Position numbers and translations under genes: made by a program
Assembly: GCA_016933155.1 (NCBI GenBank)
Contig: JAFGBM010000006.1
Location: forward strand, 20,218-84,217
Direction of reading: 5' to 3'
From: Demequinaceae bacterium
Lineage (GTDB): Bacteria; Actinomycetota; Actinomycetes; Actinomycetales; Demequinaceae
Length of the DNA: 64,000 nucleotides
Notes under the pieces: generated by a model
The model's input: only the letters and a program-made list of their open reading frames with translations
What the model was told of the DNA's origin: nothing
Databases searched by the model: none
Shown: piece by piece, positions 8,386 through 20,631 of the stretch
Layout: each line of letters begins with the position of its first letter
Position numbering within the stretch: the stretch's first letter is position 1

Positions 8386-10251
8386 ATGTGCGGAATTGTC
8401 GGATACGTCGGTTCGGGGGCGCCGAGCTTCAGGCCTCAGGAAGTGGTCATGGCGGGGCTGGCTCGTCTCGAGTATCGCGGCTATGACTCGGCGGGGATCG
8501 CGGTCGTCACGGAGGATCAGAATTCCCTGGCGAGGGCGAAGAAGGCCGGGAAACTCGCCGTCCTCGCGGCGGAACTCAAGGAGCATCCCCTAGCGCCCGG
8601 GACCGTCGCGATCGGGCACACCCGATGGGCGACCCATGGGGCGCCAACGGATGAGAACGCCCACCCCCACCTCGCGGCCGATGGGCGTATCGCCATCATC
8701 CACAACGGCATTATCGAGAATCATGCCGCCCTCCGCAGTGAGCTCAAGGCAGGCGGGGTGACGTTCGCCTCCGACACCGACACCGAGACGGCGGGGCACC
8801 TCCTCGCGGCCGAGATCGATTCGGGCTTGTCCCTGGCCGAGGCGATGCGTGCGGTGACGAGGCGCCTGGAGGGAGCCTTCACCCTCCTCGCCGTCGACGC
8901 CCGGGAGCCCCACACTGTGGTCGGGGCGCGCCGGAACTCCCCCCTCGTCGTCGGGCTCGGGGAGAACGAGAACTTCCTGGGCTCCGACGTCATCGCCTTC
9001 ATCGAGCACACGAGGACGGCTCTCGAACTCGGGCAAGACGAGGTGGTGGTCATCACACCGGACGCGGTGATCGTGACCGACGCCGACGGCGACGAGGTCC
9101 AGAGGGAGCCATACTCCATCGACTGGGACACGACGGCCGCCCAGAAGGGGGGGTTCCCCACCTTCATGGACAAGGAGATCCACGATCAGCCGGCCGCGGT
9201 CGCGGACACCCTTCGAGGACGGATGGACGACAACGGACGGCTCATGCTCGACGCCGGGATCATCGATGAGGGTGTCCTCAACGCCATCGACAAGATCGTC
9301 GTCATCGCCTGTGGAACGGCGGCGTATGCGGGGATGGTGGCGAAATACGCCATCGAGCACTGGTGCCGGATCCCCGTCGAGGTCGAACTTGCACACGAGT
9401 TCAGGTATCGGGATCCCGTCGTGTCGGTCAAGACGCTTGTCGTGGCGATCTCCCAGTCGGGGGAGACGATGGACACGATCATGGCCGTCCGCCACGCCCA
9501 ACAGCAGGGGGCGAGCGTCATCGGGATCGTCAACGTCCAGGGATCGACCATCGCCCGGGAAGCGGACGCCGTCCTGTACACGCGAGCGGGGCCCGAGATC
9601 GCCGTGGCTTCCACCAAGGCGTTCCTCGCCCAGATCACGGCCGCGTTCCTCCTCGGCCTGTTCCTCTCCGAACTCCGGGGGAATAAATACTCGGACGAGA
9701 TTGCGGAGATTCTCGAGGAATTGGACGCCATGCCCGCCAAGATCCAGTGGGTCCTCGACACCTCGGAACCCATTCGCGAGATCGCCCGGTCGATGGCGGG
9801 GGAGCGCACGGTCCTCTTTCTCGGGCGGCATGTGGGCTTTCCGGTCGCCCTCGAGGGAGCCCTCAAGCTCAAGGAGCTCGCCTACATCCATGCCGAGGGT
9901 TTTGCGGCGGGGGAGCTCAAGCACGGGCCGATCGCCCTCATCGAGAAGGACCTGCCGGTCTTCATCGTCTTGCCCTCCCCGCGGGGGAGGGAGTCTCTTC
10001 ACGCCAAGGTCCTGTCGAGCATCGAGGAGGTCAAGGCGCGGGGGGCCCGGATCCTCGTTCTCGCCGAGGAGGGCGATGACGAGGCCCCGCTGTATGCCGA
10101 TCACGTCTTCTACGTCCCGGAGGCGCCGGTGCTACTCGCCCCATTGCTGAACGTGGTCCCCCTGCAGATTTTCGCCTGCTCGCTCGCTGGGGCGAAGGGG
10201 TACGACGTCGACCAGCCCCGCAATCTCGCGAAGTCCGTGACGGTGGAGTAG
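8386..10251 (+). CDS. glmS: glutamine--fructose-6-phosphate aminotransferase (isomerizing)
   Basis: A 621-residue enzyme making glucosamine-6-phosphate from fructose-6-phosphate and glutamine. The start MCGIVGYVG exposes Cys2, the N-terminal glutaminase nucleophile. The C-terminal half carries two SIS sugar-isomerase domains ([13 protein letters not shown] near 305; SQSGETMDT near 355) and ends with the conserved [13 protein letters not shown]. No riboswitch/ribozyme-like leader is possible here because only a -10 box precedes the ATG. It feeds GlmM upstream; acpS and alr follow at once. Confidence 0.97.
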   Translation: MCGIVGYVGSGAPSFRPQEVVMAGLARLEYRGYDSAGIAVVTEDQNSLARAKKAGKLAVLAAELKEHPLAPGTVAIGHTRWATHGAPTDENAHPHLAADGRIAIIHNGIIENHAALRSELKAGGVTFASDTDTETAGHLLAAEIDSGLSLAEAMRAVTRRLEGAFTLLAVDAREPHTVVGARRNSPLVVGLGENENFLGSDVIAFIEHTRTALELGQDEVVVITPDAVIVTDADGDEVQREPYSIDWDTTAAQKGGFPTFMDKEIHDQPAAVADTLRGRMDDNGRLMLDAGIIDEGVLNAIDKIVVIACGTAAYAGMVAKYAIEHWCRIPVEVELAHEFRYRDPVVSVKTLVVAISQSGETMDTIMAVRHAQQQGASVIGIVNVQGSTIAREADAVLYTRAGPEIAVASTKAFLAQITAAFLLGLFLSELRGNKYSDEIAEILEELDAMPAKIQWVLDTSEPIREIARSMAGERTVLFLGRHVGFPVALEGALKLKELAYIHAEGFAAGELKHGPIALIEKDLPVFIVLPSPRGRESLHAKVLSSIEEVKARGARILVLAEEGDDEAPLYADHVFYVPEAPVLLAPLLNVVPLQIFACSLAGAKGYDVDQPRNLAKSVTVE

Positions 10252-10253
10252 CC

Positions 10254-10610
10254 GTGCTCGTCGGGCTCGGGATCGATGTCGTCGCCATCGAGCGTTTCGA
10301 AGAGGCGCTCGATCGAAGCCCCGGCTTCTTGGAGCGGGTCTTCACGCCCGAGGAGCGCGGCCTGGGGCATGCAAGCCTCGCCGCTCGGTGGGCGGCCAAG
10401 GAGGCCCTCGCGAAGGCGCTACGGGCCCCTGGAGGCCTCTCGTGGCAGGATGCGGAGGTGGGTCGGGCGGACGACGGCGCCCCGGTGCTCTCGGTCAAGG
10501 GATCGGTGGCGGCGCGGGCGGCCGAACTCGGCATCACCCGGTTCCACCTGTCGATGTCCCACGATGCGGGTATCGCGTCAGCGGTCGTGGTTGCGGAAGG
10601 AGAGGGATGA
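10254..10610 (+). CDS. acpS: holo-[acyl-carrier-protein] synthase
   Basis: A 118-residue phosphopantetheinyl transferase that moves 4'-phosphopantetheine from CoA to ACP. Metal-binding Asp8 ([10 protein letters not shown]) and Glu50 ([12 protein letters not shown]) are in place, and [12 protein letters not shown] is the third conserved block. GTG 10254 follows the glmS stop by two bases; the stop overlaps the alr ATG by four bases. Confidence 0.94.
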   Translation: MLVGLGIDVVAIERFEEALDRSPGFLERVFTPEERGLGHASLAARWAAKEALAKALRAPGGLSWQDAEVGRADDGAPVLSVKGSVAARAAELGITRFHLSMSHDAGIASAVVVAEGEG

Positions 10611-11719
10611 CGGGACTCGAGGTGTGCGTCGACTACGACGCCATCGCCCACAACGTCGGTGTGCTGGCCGAGCGGGCGGCGGGCGCCCAAGTCATGGCCG
10701 TGGTGAAGGGCGATGGTTACGGGCATGGGCTCATCGAGACCGCGAGGGCCGCACGAAGAGGGGGGGCATCCTGGTTGGGGGTCGCCCAGCCGGGTGAGGC
10801 CCTGACGCTTCGGGCGGCCGATGACGCGGGTCCCCTCCTGACTTGGCTGTATGGGCCGGAGGTACCTGCGGCGGCCCTCATCCGCCACGGGATCGACGTG
10901 TCGGTCGGCTCCCTTCCCGTCCTCGAGGCGATCATGAGGGGGGCCGACGAGGCTGGTCAGCCAGCGAGGCTTCATGTCTGTGTCGACACCGGCCTCGGCC
11001 GTGAGGGGGCGACCCTTGAAGACCTGCCCGGGGTGTTGGACGCCGTCGCTCACGGGCGCGCGGAGGGGCGAGTCGAGCCGGTGGGCCTGTGGTCGCACCT
11101 GGCCTGGGCCGACGCTCCGGGCCATCCGATCATCGACGAGCAGGCTCGGGCTTTCGAGCGCGCCATCGCGATGGCCGACGAGATGGGGGTGTCGTTCGAG
11201 GTACGCCACCTCGCCAACTCCGCGGCCGTCCTCACCCGCCCCGACCTTCGATACGATCTCGTCCGCCCGGGGATCGCCGTGTATGGGCTCCCCCCCGTGC
11301 CCGATCCCGAGGGGCGCGATTTCGGCCTGATTCCCGCGATGAGGGTGACGACGACCCTGGCCCTCGTCAAGAGGGTCGGACGCGGCCAGGGGGTCAGTTA
11401 CGGCCACGAGTACGTGACTGACCGCGAGACCGTCCTCGGTCTCGTCTCGGTGGGGTACGCCGACGGGGTCTTCCGGTCCGCGGGGAACCGGGCCGGGGTC
11501 TCCATAGGAGGGAAGCGGTACCGGATCGTCGGCCGGGTGTGCATGGATCAGTTCGTCGTCGACCTGGGCCCCGAGCCGGGTGCGCGGGAAGGGGACGAGG
11601 TCGTCCTCATCGGTCCGGGCGGGCCGACGGCGAGGGAATGGGCTGAGGCTGCTGGCACGATCGACTATGAGGTGGTGTGCCGATTCGGGGGATTACGGGC
11701 GAAGAGCGGGGACGTGTGA
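10607..11719 (+). CDS. alr: alanine racemase
   Basis: A 370-residue PLP enzyme producing D-alanine for peptidoglycan. The PLP lysine is Lys34 in [11 protein letters not shown]; the opposite catalytic tyrosine lies in [10 protein letters not shown] near residue 265. ATG 10607 overlaps the acpS stop (ATGA), and the alr stop shares one base with the tsaE start, so acpS-alr-tsaE are coupled. Confidence 0.96.
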   Translation: MTGLEVCVDYDAIAHNVGVLAERAAGAQVMAVVKGDGYGHGLIETARAARRGGASWLGVAQPGEALTLRAADDAGPLLTWLYGPEVPAAALIRHGIDVSVGSLPVLEAIMRGADEAGQPARLHVCVDTGLGREGATLEDLPGVLDAVAHGRAEGRVEPVGLWSHLAWADAPGHPIIDEQARAFERAIAMADEMGVSFEVRHLANSAAVLTRPDLRYDLVRPGIAVYGLPPVPDPEGRDFGLIPAMRVTTTLALVKRVGRGQGVSYGHEYVTDRETVLGLVSVGYADGVFRSAGNRAGVSIGGKRYRIVGRVCMDQFVVDLGPEPGAREGDEVVLIGPGGPTAREWAEAAGTIDYEVVCRFGGLRAKSGDV

Positions 11720-12216
11720 TGGTCCTTCTTCCGGATGCCGACGCCACGAGGGCGCTGGGGCGGCGGTTGGCGGGATTCCTGCGGGCAGGTGATCTCGTCC
11801 TTGTCGTCGGGGAGTTGGGGGCGGGCAAGACGACCTTCGCCCAGGGCGTCGGAGAGGGGCTCGGGGTCGAGGGGACCATCGCAAGCCCGACCTTCATCAT
11901 CGCGCGTGTTCATCGAGCACCTGCCGGGCGTCCCTCCCTGGTCCACGTCGACGCCTATCGGCTGACGTCGCTGGCCGAACTCGATGACCTGGACCTGGAC
12001 GAATCCATCGGGGATGCCGTCACGGTGGTCGAATGGGGCGAAGGGCTGGCCGAGGTCCTCGCGGATTCCTGCCTGACGGTGACCCTTGACCGAGGACGCG
12101 GCGCGGATCTCGGGCCGGAGGCGGACGCCCGTCGCGGCACCGTCAGGGGGAGGGGCCCCAGGTGGGACGGGGTGGACCTCGCCCCCCTGCTCCAATCCGT
12201 TGACGCGGACTCGTAG
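11719..12216 (+). CDS. tsaE: tRNA t6A biosynthesis ATPase TsaE
   Basis: A 165-residue P-loop protein that assists TsaB-TsaD in making threonylcarbamoyladenosine at position 37 of ANN-decoding tRNAs. Walker A GELGAGKT is at 31-38, followed by ASPTFIIARVH and HVDAYRL, all typical of TsaE. ATG 11719 overlaps the alr stop by one base. tsaB lies ten bases downstream but has its own -10 box. Confidence 0.95.
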   Translation: MVLLPDADATRALGRRLAGFLRAGDLVLVVGELGAGKTTFAQGVGEGLGVEGTIASPTFIIARVHRAPAGRPSLVHVDAYRLTSLAELDDLDLDESIGDAVTVVEWGEGLAEVLADSCLTVTLDRGRGADLGPEADARRGTVRGRGPRWDGVDLAPLLQSVDADS

Positions 12217-12219
12217 GCT
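12214..12219 (+). promoter_or_regulatory. -10 box for leaderless tsaB
   Basis: TAGGCT ends six bases before the tsaB GTG. Its TAG is the tsaE stop codon. There is no Shine-Dalgarno sequence. Confidence 0.45.
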
Positions 12220-12225
12220 GACTCC

Positions 12226-12840
12226 GTGGAACTGGCCCTCGATACCTCGGCATCTATATCCGTCGCCATCGTCGACGGGGACAGGCTGATCGCCTCGGCC
12301 TCGGAATACGCCCCCCGTTCCCATGCCGAGATCCTCGCCCCCATGATCCGCGGCGTCATGGGGGAGGCCGATGCCACCGGGGCCGATGTCACCAGGATCA
12401 TCGTCGGGACGGGTCCGGCGCCTTTCACGGGGCTTCGGGTCGGATTGGTCACGGCTCAGACCCTCGGGCGTTCCTGGGGAATCCCGGTTGCGGGGGTGTG
12501 CTCGCTTGACGCCCTTGGGGCGGAGCATGGGGGGCGGGTCACGGTGGTGGCGGACGCCCGCCGACGCGAGGTCTACTGGGCCCACTACGAGGATGGGGTG
12601 AGGGTCGATGGGCCCTTCGTCAGCGTCCCGGAAGAAGTCCGGGTCGCGGGGGACGTCATCGGCCGGGGGGCCGCCCTTTACACCGAGGTGTTCGGAGGTC
12701 GGCCGGAGGCACGCCACGATCCCGATCCGGCGTGGCTCGCCCGGTTGGTCCGACGGGCGACGGCTTGCGGTCAAACCGACTTCCCTACCCGGCCCCTGTA
12801 TCTCAGGCGTCCGGACGTCCATGGAGGACCTCGCGCGTGA
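12226..12840 (+). CDS. tsaB: tRNA t6A biosynthesis protein TsaB
   Basis: A 204-residue ASKHA-fold protein that dimerises with TsaD in t6A synthesis. The N-terminal LALDTSASISVAIVDGD and the segment GTGPAPFTGLRVGLVTAQ are family marks; it has no catalytic metal site of its own. GTG 12226 is set by the -10 box six bases upstream. Its stop overlaps the rimI GTG by four bases. Confidence 0.94.
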   Translation: MELALDTSASISVAIVDGDRLIASASEYAPRSHAEILAPMIRGVMGEADATGADVTRIIVGTGPAPFTGLRVGLVTAQTLGRSWGIPVAGVCSLDALGAEHGGRVTVVADARRREVYWAHYEDGVRVDGPFVSVPEEVRVAGDVIGRGAALYTEVFGGRPEARHDPDPAWLARLVRRATACGQTDFPTRPLYLRRPDVHGGPRA

Positions 12841-13295
12841 GGGCGGACAGGTCCATCCGCGATCTCGGAGAGGCCGACCTCGATTGGCTGGCCGAGAAGG
12901 AGGCAGAGATCTTCGGGGCGGCCGCCTGGTCACCGGCTCAGATCGATCAGGATTTCCACTCCGGCCTCAGAAGGTATCGGGGGATCGAGGAGTCCGGTGT
13001 TCTCCTCGGGTACTCTGTTTGCGGATTCGACGGGGACTCCTTCCATCTTCTCAACCTCGCCGTCGTCCCAGGGGCGAGGCGAAGGGGATGCGCGCGAAAG
13101 CTTGTGGACGACTTCCTCGACGAAGCGCGGCGTCTCGGCGTCCGCGAGGTGTCCCTTGAGGTGGCCGTTACCAATGCGGCGGCCATCGCCCTATATCGGG
13201 GCTATGGCTTCGCCGTCGTCCGCACCCGTCCGCGGTACTACCAGCCGGAGGACGTCGACGGACTCGTCATGGGGTTGGCCCTGGTCGGGCATTAG
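12837..13295 (+). CDS. rimI: ribosomal protein alanine N-acetyltransferase RimI
   Basis: A 152-residue GNAT-fold enzyme expected to acetylate the N-terminal alanine of S18 or other proteins. The acetyl-CoA loop is seen in LAVVPGARRRGCARKLV, and ALYRGYGFAVV forms the C-terminal GNAT signature. GTG 12837 has GGAGG about eight bases upstream and overlaps tsaB by four bases. Placement between tsaB and tsaD is the standard actinobacterial order. Confidence 0.92.
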   Translation: MRADRSIRDLGEADLDWLAEKEAEIFGAAAWSPAQIDQDFHSGLRRYRGIEESGVLLGYSVCGFDGDSFHLLNLAVVPGARRRGCARKLVDDFLDEARRLGVREVSLEVAVTNAAAIALYRGYGFAVVRTRPRYYQPEDVDGLVMGLALVGH

Positions 13296-13298
13296 GGT
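13293..13298 (+). promoter_or_regulatory. -10 box for leaderless tsaD
   Basis: TAGGGT ends six bases before the tsaD GTG and again contains the stop codon of the gene before it (rimI TAG). Confidence 0.45.
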
Positions 13299-13304
13299 GG
13301 ACCC

Positions 13305-14345
13305 GTGGATCCACTTGTCCTGGGCATCGAGAGCACGTGCGACGAGACCGGGGTCGCCCTTGTCCGCGGGCGCGACCTACTCGGAGAGTCGGTGGCGAGT
13401 TCGATGGACGAGCACGCCCGATTCGGGGGGATCGTGCCGGAGGTCGCCTCCCGGGCCCACCTGGAGGAGATGCTCCCCACCCTCGATGCTGCGCTCGCAT
13501 CCGCGGGCGTCTCGCTCGCCGACGTCGACGCGATCGCGGTCGCATCCGGCCCGGGGCTCGTCGGCTCCCTGACCGTCGGTGTGGCCGCGGCCAAGGCCCT
13601 CGCGGTCGCCCTCGGCCGTCCCCTCTACGGCGTCAACCACGTCGTCGGGCACATCGCTGTTGACGAACTCATCCACGGACCCTTCCCGGATCGGTTCCTT
13701 GCACTCGTCGTGTCCGGCGGCCACTCGTCGCTCCTCATGGTCGAGGACATTGCCGCCTCCGTCGTCGAACTGGGTCAGACCCTGGATGATGCGGCAGGCG
13801 AGGCCTTCGACAAGGTGGGCCGCTTGCTCGGGCTGCCCTACCCGGGTGGCCCTCACGTCGACCGGCTCGCTCGGGGCGGGAACCCGGAGGCCATCGCCTT
13901 TCCTCGCGGGCTCAGCACCCCCAAGGATTTGGTGAGGCACCCCTACGACTTCTCCTTCAGTGGGCTCAAGACGGCCGTCGCCCGATACGTCGAGGCCTGC
14001 GAGGACGGGGGACGCGACGTGCCTCGGGAGGACGTCGCGGCGTCGTTCGCGGCAGCGGTCGCGGACGTCCTCATGACCAAGACGATCCGAGCGTGCCGGG
14101 AGCTCGGCATCCAGACCCTGGTCATCGGGGGAGGGTTCAGCGCCAACTCTCAGCTCAGGGAGCTGGCGGCGTCGCGGTGCGCGGAGGAGGGAATCGATGT
14201 GCGCATCCCCCCGATTCGCTATTGCACGGACAACGGCGCGATGATCGCCGCCCTGGGGAGCGCCGCCCTCCGGGCGGGCCTTCCCCGTTCCGATCTGGGG
14301 TTTGGGGTCGATTCCGCCCTGCCCCTCGACAGGGCGGTGGCCTAG
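13305..14345 (+). CDS. tsaD: tRNA N6-threonylcarbamoyltransferase TsaD
   Basis: A 346-residue metalloenzyme that transfers threonylcarbamoyl from TC-AMP to A37 of tRNA. The metal-binding histidines are His112 and His116 in [28 protein letters not shown] opens the protein and [15 protein letters not shown] is the late nucleotide-binding segment. GTG 13305 is fixed by the -10 box. It completes the tsaE-tsaB-rimI-tsaD set. Confidence 0.97.
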   Translation: MDPLVLGIESTCDETGVALVRGRDLLGESVASSMDEHARFGGIVPEVASRAHLEEMLPTLDAALASAGVSLADVDAIAVASGPGLVGSLTVGVAAAKALAVALGRPLYGVNHVVGHIAVDELIHGPFPDRFLALVVSGGHSSLLMVEDIAASVVELGQTLDDAAGEAFDKVGRLLGLPYPGGPHVDRLARGGNPEAIAFPRGLSTPKDLVRHPYDFSFSGLKTAVARYVEACEDGGRDVPREDVAASFAAAVADVLMTKTIRACRELGIQTLVIGGGFSANSQLRELAASRCAEEGIDVRIPPIRYCTDNGAMIAALGSAALRAGLPRSDLGFGVDSALPLDRAVA

Positions 14346-16061
14346 GTGGCCCGGCATACGAAGAAGGCCGTCGCTGGAGGCGAGGTCGGTCTTCGCTCGC
14401 ATCGACGTCGCCTTGGGGTGCCAGGAATCGCAGCCGTGACGATTCTTGCCCTCCTGGGGGTTGCGATACCCACGGTGGTGATTGTGAGATCCGATGACGG
14501 GCCCGCCCCTATCGTCTCCGCGACCTTCCACTCCCCGTCTCCGTCCCCTTCGATGCCGTTTCCCACGGATTCGTTGGATCCCGATGAGGTCTTTCTGCCC
14601 TGGGGGCCCAGCCAAGGGGACGTCGATCGGGCTCTGGAGGATGTCCGGGCCATGCCGCTCGAGGAGGTCGCGGGCCTGGTCATCGTCGCCCGGTTCAAGG
14701 GGACCAGTGCCGCGGATCTCACGGCCTTGATCGAGACCTACCACGTGGGGGGAGTCAGCCTGCCCCCCAGCAGCACTCTGTCGACGAGCCAGGTGGAATC
14801 CCTCATCGCCGCCGCGCAGGCTGCACAGGATGCTGAGGGGCGCGACTGGCCTTTCATCGTGGCAGCCGATCAGGAGGGCGGCACGGTGGCCCACCTTGGA
14901 GATCTCCTTCCCGACATGCCGTCGTTCATGGCGGCTGGGGCCGCGAAAGACAAATCCGCCGTCGAGTATGCATTTGCGGGGGTGGGTCGGGACATGGCGG
15001 CCCTCGGCTTCACCTGGAATTTCGCACCCGTTGCGGACATGACCATCGGCTTGGCCGATCCGGTCATCCGAACGAGGTCGCCGGGAAGCGATCCCCAGGA
15101 GGCAGGAGAGGCCGCCATCGCCGCAGCTGACGGGCTACTTGATGCCGGGATCATTCCCGCCGTCAAGCACTTTCCCGGGCACGGGGGTGTGACGGTCGAC
15201 TCCCACAAAGGAACCCCGCTGACGAATGAATCGATCGCCTCCCTTGAGCGGACTGACCTCGTCCCCTTCCAGATGGCGATCGATGCCGGGGCGCCCGTCA
15301 TCATGATGGCCCACGTCGTCGTGTCGGACTGGGGCGACCTTCCTGCCACGATCAACCCAGAGGCCTATGCCTATCTCCGTGATGAGATGGGGTTCACCGG
15401 GATCGCTATAACGGATTCGATGGGCATGGGGGCCCTCAATTCCTATGGTTGGTCCGGGACGCTCGTCGCCAAGGCCGTCGCGGCGGGAGCCGACCTCGTC
15501 CTCATGCCGGTCTCGAACAGCGACGCCCACTATTCGATCGTCCATGCCGTCGAGGCAGGATGGCTGCCAAGGGAGCGGTTGGATGAGGCGGCCTCCCGCG
15601 TGGTCGCCCTCATGAGATATCAGGCTGGCCTCGATCCGGCGGTGGAAGTGGAGGGCGACTACGTCCGAGTCATGAGCCGGGCTTCCGCGACCGTCGTCAC
15701 GCCCTTGTGCGGGACACGCCTCGTCGGATCCGAGGTGACGATCTCGGGGGGGTGGGCCTATCAACGGACGGCCCTCGCGGCGGCTCTCCAGGCGCACGGA
15801 GTGAGAGTCGGAACCGGGGGCCAGTCGATCCTCCTCCTCACCGGCGACGATTCAGCGGGCACGGCGGACATCGTCGTGTCCCTTGGGGGCCCGTGGGGGC
15901 TGAGCAGGTCTCACGCCAGCACCTACATCGCGATGTATGGGGGCGGATCCTCGACCCTTGCAGCCTTGGCTGACATCCTGGTCAACTCGGTTGATGCCAA
16001 CGCCCAGTGGCCGGTTCCTGTCCCCGGTCTTCCGTATGGCCCCTGCCCCTCGCCGCGGTAA
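14346..16061 (+). CDS. membrane-anchored glycoside hydrolase family 3 protein (NagZ-like)
   Basis: A 571-residue protein with a basic N-terminus, one membrane anchor at about 27-47 and a Ser/Pro linker (60-73), so the enzyme domain should sit outside the membrane. The GH3 domain keeps the NagZ-type motif KHFPGHG at 274-280 with DSH at 285-287, and the nucleophile Asp357 in AITDSMGMG. It should therefore be an exo-beta-N-acetylglucosaminidase acting on peptidoglycan fragments. A C-terminal region of about 160 residues follows. The GTG at 14346 directly abuts the tsaD stop. Confidence 0.88.
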   Translation: MARHTKKAVAGGEVGLRSHRRRLGVPGIAAVTILALLGVAIPTVVIVRSDDGPAPIVSATFHSPSPSPSMPFPTDSLDPDEVFLPWGPSQGDVDRALEDVRAMPLEEVAGLVIVARFKGTSAADLTALIETYHVGGVSLPPSSTLSTSQVESLIAAAQAAQDAEGRDWPFIVAADQEGGTVAHLGDLLPDMPSFMAAGAAKDKSAVEYAFAGVGRDMAALGFTWNFAPVADMTIGLADPVIRTRSPGSDPQEAGEAAIAAADGLLDAGIIPAVKHFPGHGGVTVDSHKGTPLTNESIASLERTDLVPFQMAIDAGAPVIMMAHVVVSDWGDLPATINPEAYAYLRDEMGFTGIAITDSMGMGALNSYGWSGTLVAKAVAAGADLVLMPVSNSDAHYSIVHAVEAGWLPRERLDEAASRVVALMRYQAGLDPAVEVEGDYVRVMSRASATVVTPLCGTRLVGSEVTISGGWAYQRTALAAALQAHGVRVGTGGQSILLLTGDDSAGTADIVVSLGGPWGLSRSHASTYIAMYGGGSSTLAALADILVNSVDANAQWPVPVPGLPYGPCPSPR

Positions 16062-16064
16062 GGC

Positions 16065-17237
16065 CTAAACGGGCTCGACCACGAGGATCCTCTGCTCCCC
16101 CGAGACCCTGGTGAGCACGATGGTGGCCTCCTCGTCCCCCTTGAGCCGGAGTTCAGAACGCAGACCCTCGGGGGTGACGGCCGTGCCCCGCTTCTTGATA
16201 GTGACCCTGCCGATTCCCCGCTCGCGGAGGTACGAACGCAGGTTTTTGACGCCGAACGGCAGATTGTCCACGATCCGGTAGGCGGTCGCGAAGGGGGTCG
16301 AGACGAGGCGGGGACCCGTGACGAAAGCGATCGTGCGATCGATGAGGCGGCCGTCGACGGCTTGGGCGACCTCCGCGACCAGACCCGCCCGGATGACGGC
16401 TCCGTCCGGCTCGAAGAGGTAGTGGTCCACTGGGCCGACTCCGGCGGTGGCCGAGGTGTCGGACAGTCGGTGGAAGCCGTCGGAACACAGGACGAGCGAG
16501 CCCCGGCCGAGGCGGCGGGCGAGCGGACCGCACCAGAGTCCGACCTCGACCACCTGGCCGGCGTCGCTCACCCACTCGGCTTCGGCATCCGAAGGGAGGG
16601 AGGAGTGCGGGATTCCAGGCCCGAGTTTGAGCCCGAGGGCGGGATATCGGTCGCGAAGTCCGAGGAGGTCCGCGAGGGCGGGTTCATAGTCGGCGAGACG
16701 GTGGCTTCGGCCCTTTGCCTTGGTCCGCCTCGCGGGATCGGCGAAGACGCCGTCGACGTCCGCCTCCCGTATGACGGAGAGGGAGTCGGCGTGAACCACG
16801 ACCGAATCGGGCCAGTGGCGAAGGTTGTGGTCGGCGACGAGGGCGGTCGACTCATCCCGCTCGAAGGCCATGACAGCGATGCCGAGGGCGGACATGGCCA
16901 TGGCATCCGCTCCGATCCCGGCGGTAAGGTCCGCCACCCGCTCGATTCCTGCCTCGATGAAGCGTCTGGCATGGAGGGCCGCCACCCGGAGCCGGGTGGC
17001 CTGCTCCAGCCCGTCCGGGGTGAAGAGCATTCCGTCCGCGAAGTCCCCGAACTTGTTCCGAGCCTTGTCCCGGAGTCGCGCCTGGGTCATGACGGCCGAT
17101 ACAACGTCCGCCGGGTAGCCCTGCCCTCGGAGCCGATCGCCCTGGTTCAAAGCGTCGGAAGGCCTATATGCCGGCAGGGTCCGGAGCAGGGCTCGGCCTT
17201 CAGCACTCAAGGCGGCCCTGACCTCGCCGATCTCCAT
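16065..17237 (-). CDS. class I SAM methyltransferase with THUMP-like C-terminus
   Basis: A 390-residue protein. The Rossmann fold has motif I DLTAGIG at 103-109 and a DPARR block at 167-171; the C-terminal 80 residues (FGVKNLRSYLRERGIGRVTIKKRG) match the THUMP-like domain often fused to this methyltransferase in actinobacteria. An RNA substrate is likely but not shown. ATG 17237 has AAGGAT six bases upstream on the minus strand. It converges on the GH3 gene, three bases away, and diverges from groES. Confidence 0.8.
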   Translation of the reverse strand: MEIGEVRAALSAEGRALLRTLPAYRPSDALNQGDRLRGQGYPADVVSAVMTQARLRDKARNKFGDFADGMLFTPDGLEQATRLRVAALHARRFIEAGIERVADLTAGIGADAMAMSALGIAVMAFERDESTALVADHNLRHWPDSVVVHADSLSVIREADVDGVFADPARRTKAKGRSHRLADYEPALADLLGLRDRYPALGLKLGPGIPHSSLPSDAEAEWVSDAGQVVEVGLWCGPLARRLGRGSLVLCSDGFHRLSDTSATAGVGPVDHYLFEPDGAVIRAGLVAEVAQAVDGRLIDRTIAFVTGPRLVSTPFATAYRIVDNLPFGVKNLRSYLRERGIGRVTIKKRGTAVTPEGLRSELRLKGDEEATIVLTRVSGEQRILVVEPV

Positions 17238-17300
17238 GATCCGATCCTTGCACGGGGCGAGGGGCCGGGTCGTCCCCGTCGGAATTCACTCCGGAAACGA

Positions 17301-17327
17301 TTAGCACTCACCCGACCAGAGTGCTAA
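17301..17327 (+). promoter_or_regulatory. CIRCE operator (HrcA binding site)
   Basis: TTAGCACTC at 17301-17309, nine bases, then GAGTGCTAA at 17319-17327: a perfect CIRCE inverted repeat with the standard spacing. It implies HrcA repression of groES with release on heat or misfolded-protein stress. Confidence 0.95.
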
Positions 17328-17436
17328 GTTTGTACTGCTCTTTGAAGAGCGCCCGCGACTTGGGGACCCAGGCATCAACCCCGGCGTTCCGAGCCGCGGC
17401 AACGTATCAATCGTGAAGTGGAAGGTGAGGTCCGCA

Positions 17437-17730
17437 GTGTCGGTCTCTATCAAGCCCCTTGAGGACAAGGTCGTGGTCAAGGCCGCGGCCGCCGAGCAGA
17501 CCACAGCATCCGGTCTGGTCATCCCGGACACCGCCAAGGAAAAGCCCCAGGAGGGCGAGGTCGTGGCGGTTGGACCCGGTCGAATCGATGACAAAGGCAA
17601 CCGTGTGCCGATCGACGTCAAGGTAGGGGACAGGGTTCTCTACAGCAAGTACGGAGGCACCGAGATCAAGATCGGCGGCGAGGAGTACCTCGTCGTCTCC
17701 GTGCGCGATCTTCTCGCGGTTCTCGCCTAG
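17437..17730 (+). CDS. groES: co-chaperonin GroES
   Basis: A 97-residue, 10-kDa co-chaperonin that caps Gro[19 protein letters not shown], the mobile loop [16 protein letters not shown] and the C-terminal [11 protein letters not shown] are typical. GTG 17437 gives the normal N-terminus; an upstream ATG at 17413 would add eight residues. A CIRCE operator lies 110 bases upstream. No groEL follows: a strong hairpin and convergent whiB end the unit. Confidence 0.96.
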   Translation: MSVSIKPLEDKVVVKAAAAEQTTASGLVIPDTAKEKPQEGEVVAVGPGRIDDKGNRVPIDVKVGDRVLYSKYGGTEIKIGGEEYLVVSVRDLLAVLA

Positions 17731-17748
17731 GGATCGAAGGTGAGCATA

Positions 17749-17778
17749 CTAGGGCCCCGGGTTTCCCCGGGGCCCTAG
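17749..17778. terminator. bidirectional terminator hairpin between groES and whiB
   Basis: A perfect 13-bp stem (CTAGGGCCCCGGG at 17749-17761, loop TTTC, CCCGGGGCCCTAG at 17766-17778) lies between two convergent genes. No U tract follows on either strand, which is common in high-GC genomes. Confidence 0.7.
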
Positions 17779-17800
17779 ACCTATCTGGGGGGCTACTCCC

Positions 17801-18094
17801 CTATCGACGTCTGAGGATCCTCCCCTCAAGGATCGCGTTGCGCTCGTCCTCGCTCAAGCCACCCCACACCCCGAAGGGCTCTCGGACGGAGAGGGCGTGC
17901 TGCCGACAGTGCTCACGGACGGGGCATCTCGCGCAGTACCTCTTGGCAGCTTCAGCCCGGCGTTGCCGGGCGAAACCGCGTTCGTTTTCCGGGTGGAAGA
18001 AAAGGTTGGGATCAGCCTGACGGCACAGGCCGGAGTATTGCCACTCCCACTCTTCGAGCGCAGGCCTGCGCTCCTTGACTATCGAATCCGTCAC
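17801..18094 (-). CDS. WhiB family iron-sulfur transcription factor
   Basis: A 97-residue regulator restricted to Actinomycetota. The [4Fe-4S]-binding cysteines are Cys24, Cys54, Cys57 and Cys63 (C-x29-C-x2-C-x5-C); GVWGG at 75-79 and a basic C-terminus (GRILRRR) form the sigma/DNA-contact region. The GTG at 18094 has GGAG eight bases upstream. Which WhiB paralogue it is cannot be settled from this sequence alone. It is transcribed away from guaB. Confidence 0.93.
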   Translation of the reverse strand: MTDSIVKERRPALEEWEWQYSGLCRQADPNLFFHPENERGFARQRRAEAAKRYCARCPVREHCRQHALSVREPFGVWGGLSEDERNAILEGRILRRR

Positions 18095-18237
18095 GGTCTC
18101 GCTCCAGGGAACGTTCTGCCGCCATCGGCAGGCTCACAATGCCGGCGACCCGCCGCGCCCCGGTTGCCTGATAGGCTCCCCCATCTCCGCGGCAGGTCAC
18201 TACTTTCTTTGTATCGCGGAGCGGCGGGCGGCGGTAG

Positions 18238-20570
<2,333 letters not shown>

Positions 20571-20619
20571 GTCCCCCACTCTGTCACCGAACACCGACAC
20601 CCCGCCACAGGCGTGCCGC

Positions 20620-20625
20620 TAGGCT
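20620..20625 (+). promoter_or_regulatory. -10 box for leaderless GuaB3 gene
   Basis: TAGGCT ends six bases before the GTG at 20632. Confidence 0.5.
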
Positions 20626-20631
20626 GGGTCC

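Noticed and set aside
8236..8386. N-terminal extension of glmS to an upstream start
   Set aside because: GlmS needs Cys2 exposed after Met removal, and MCGIVGYVG begins at 8386; the upstream frame lies inside coaA.
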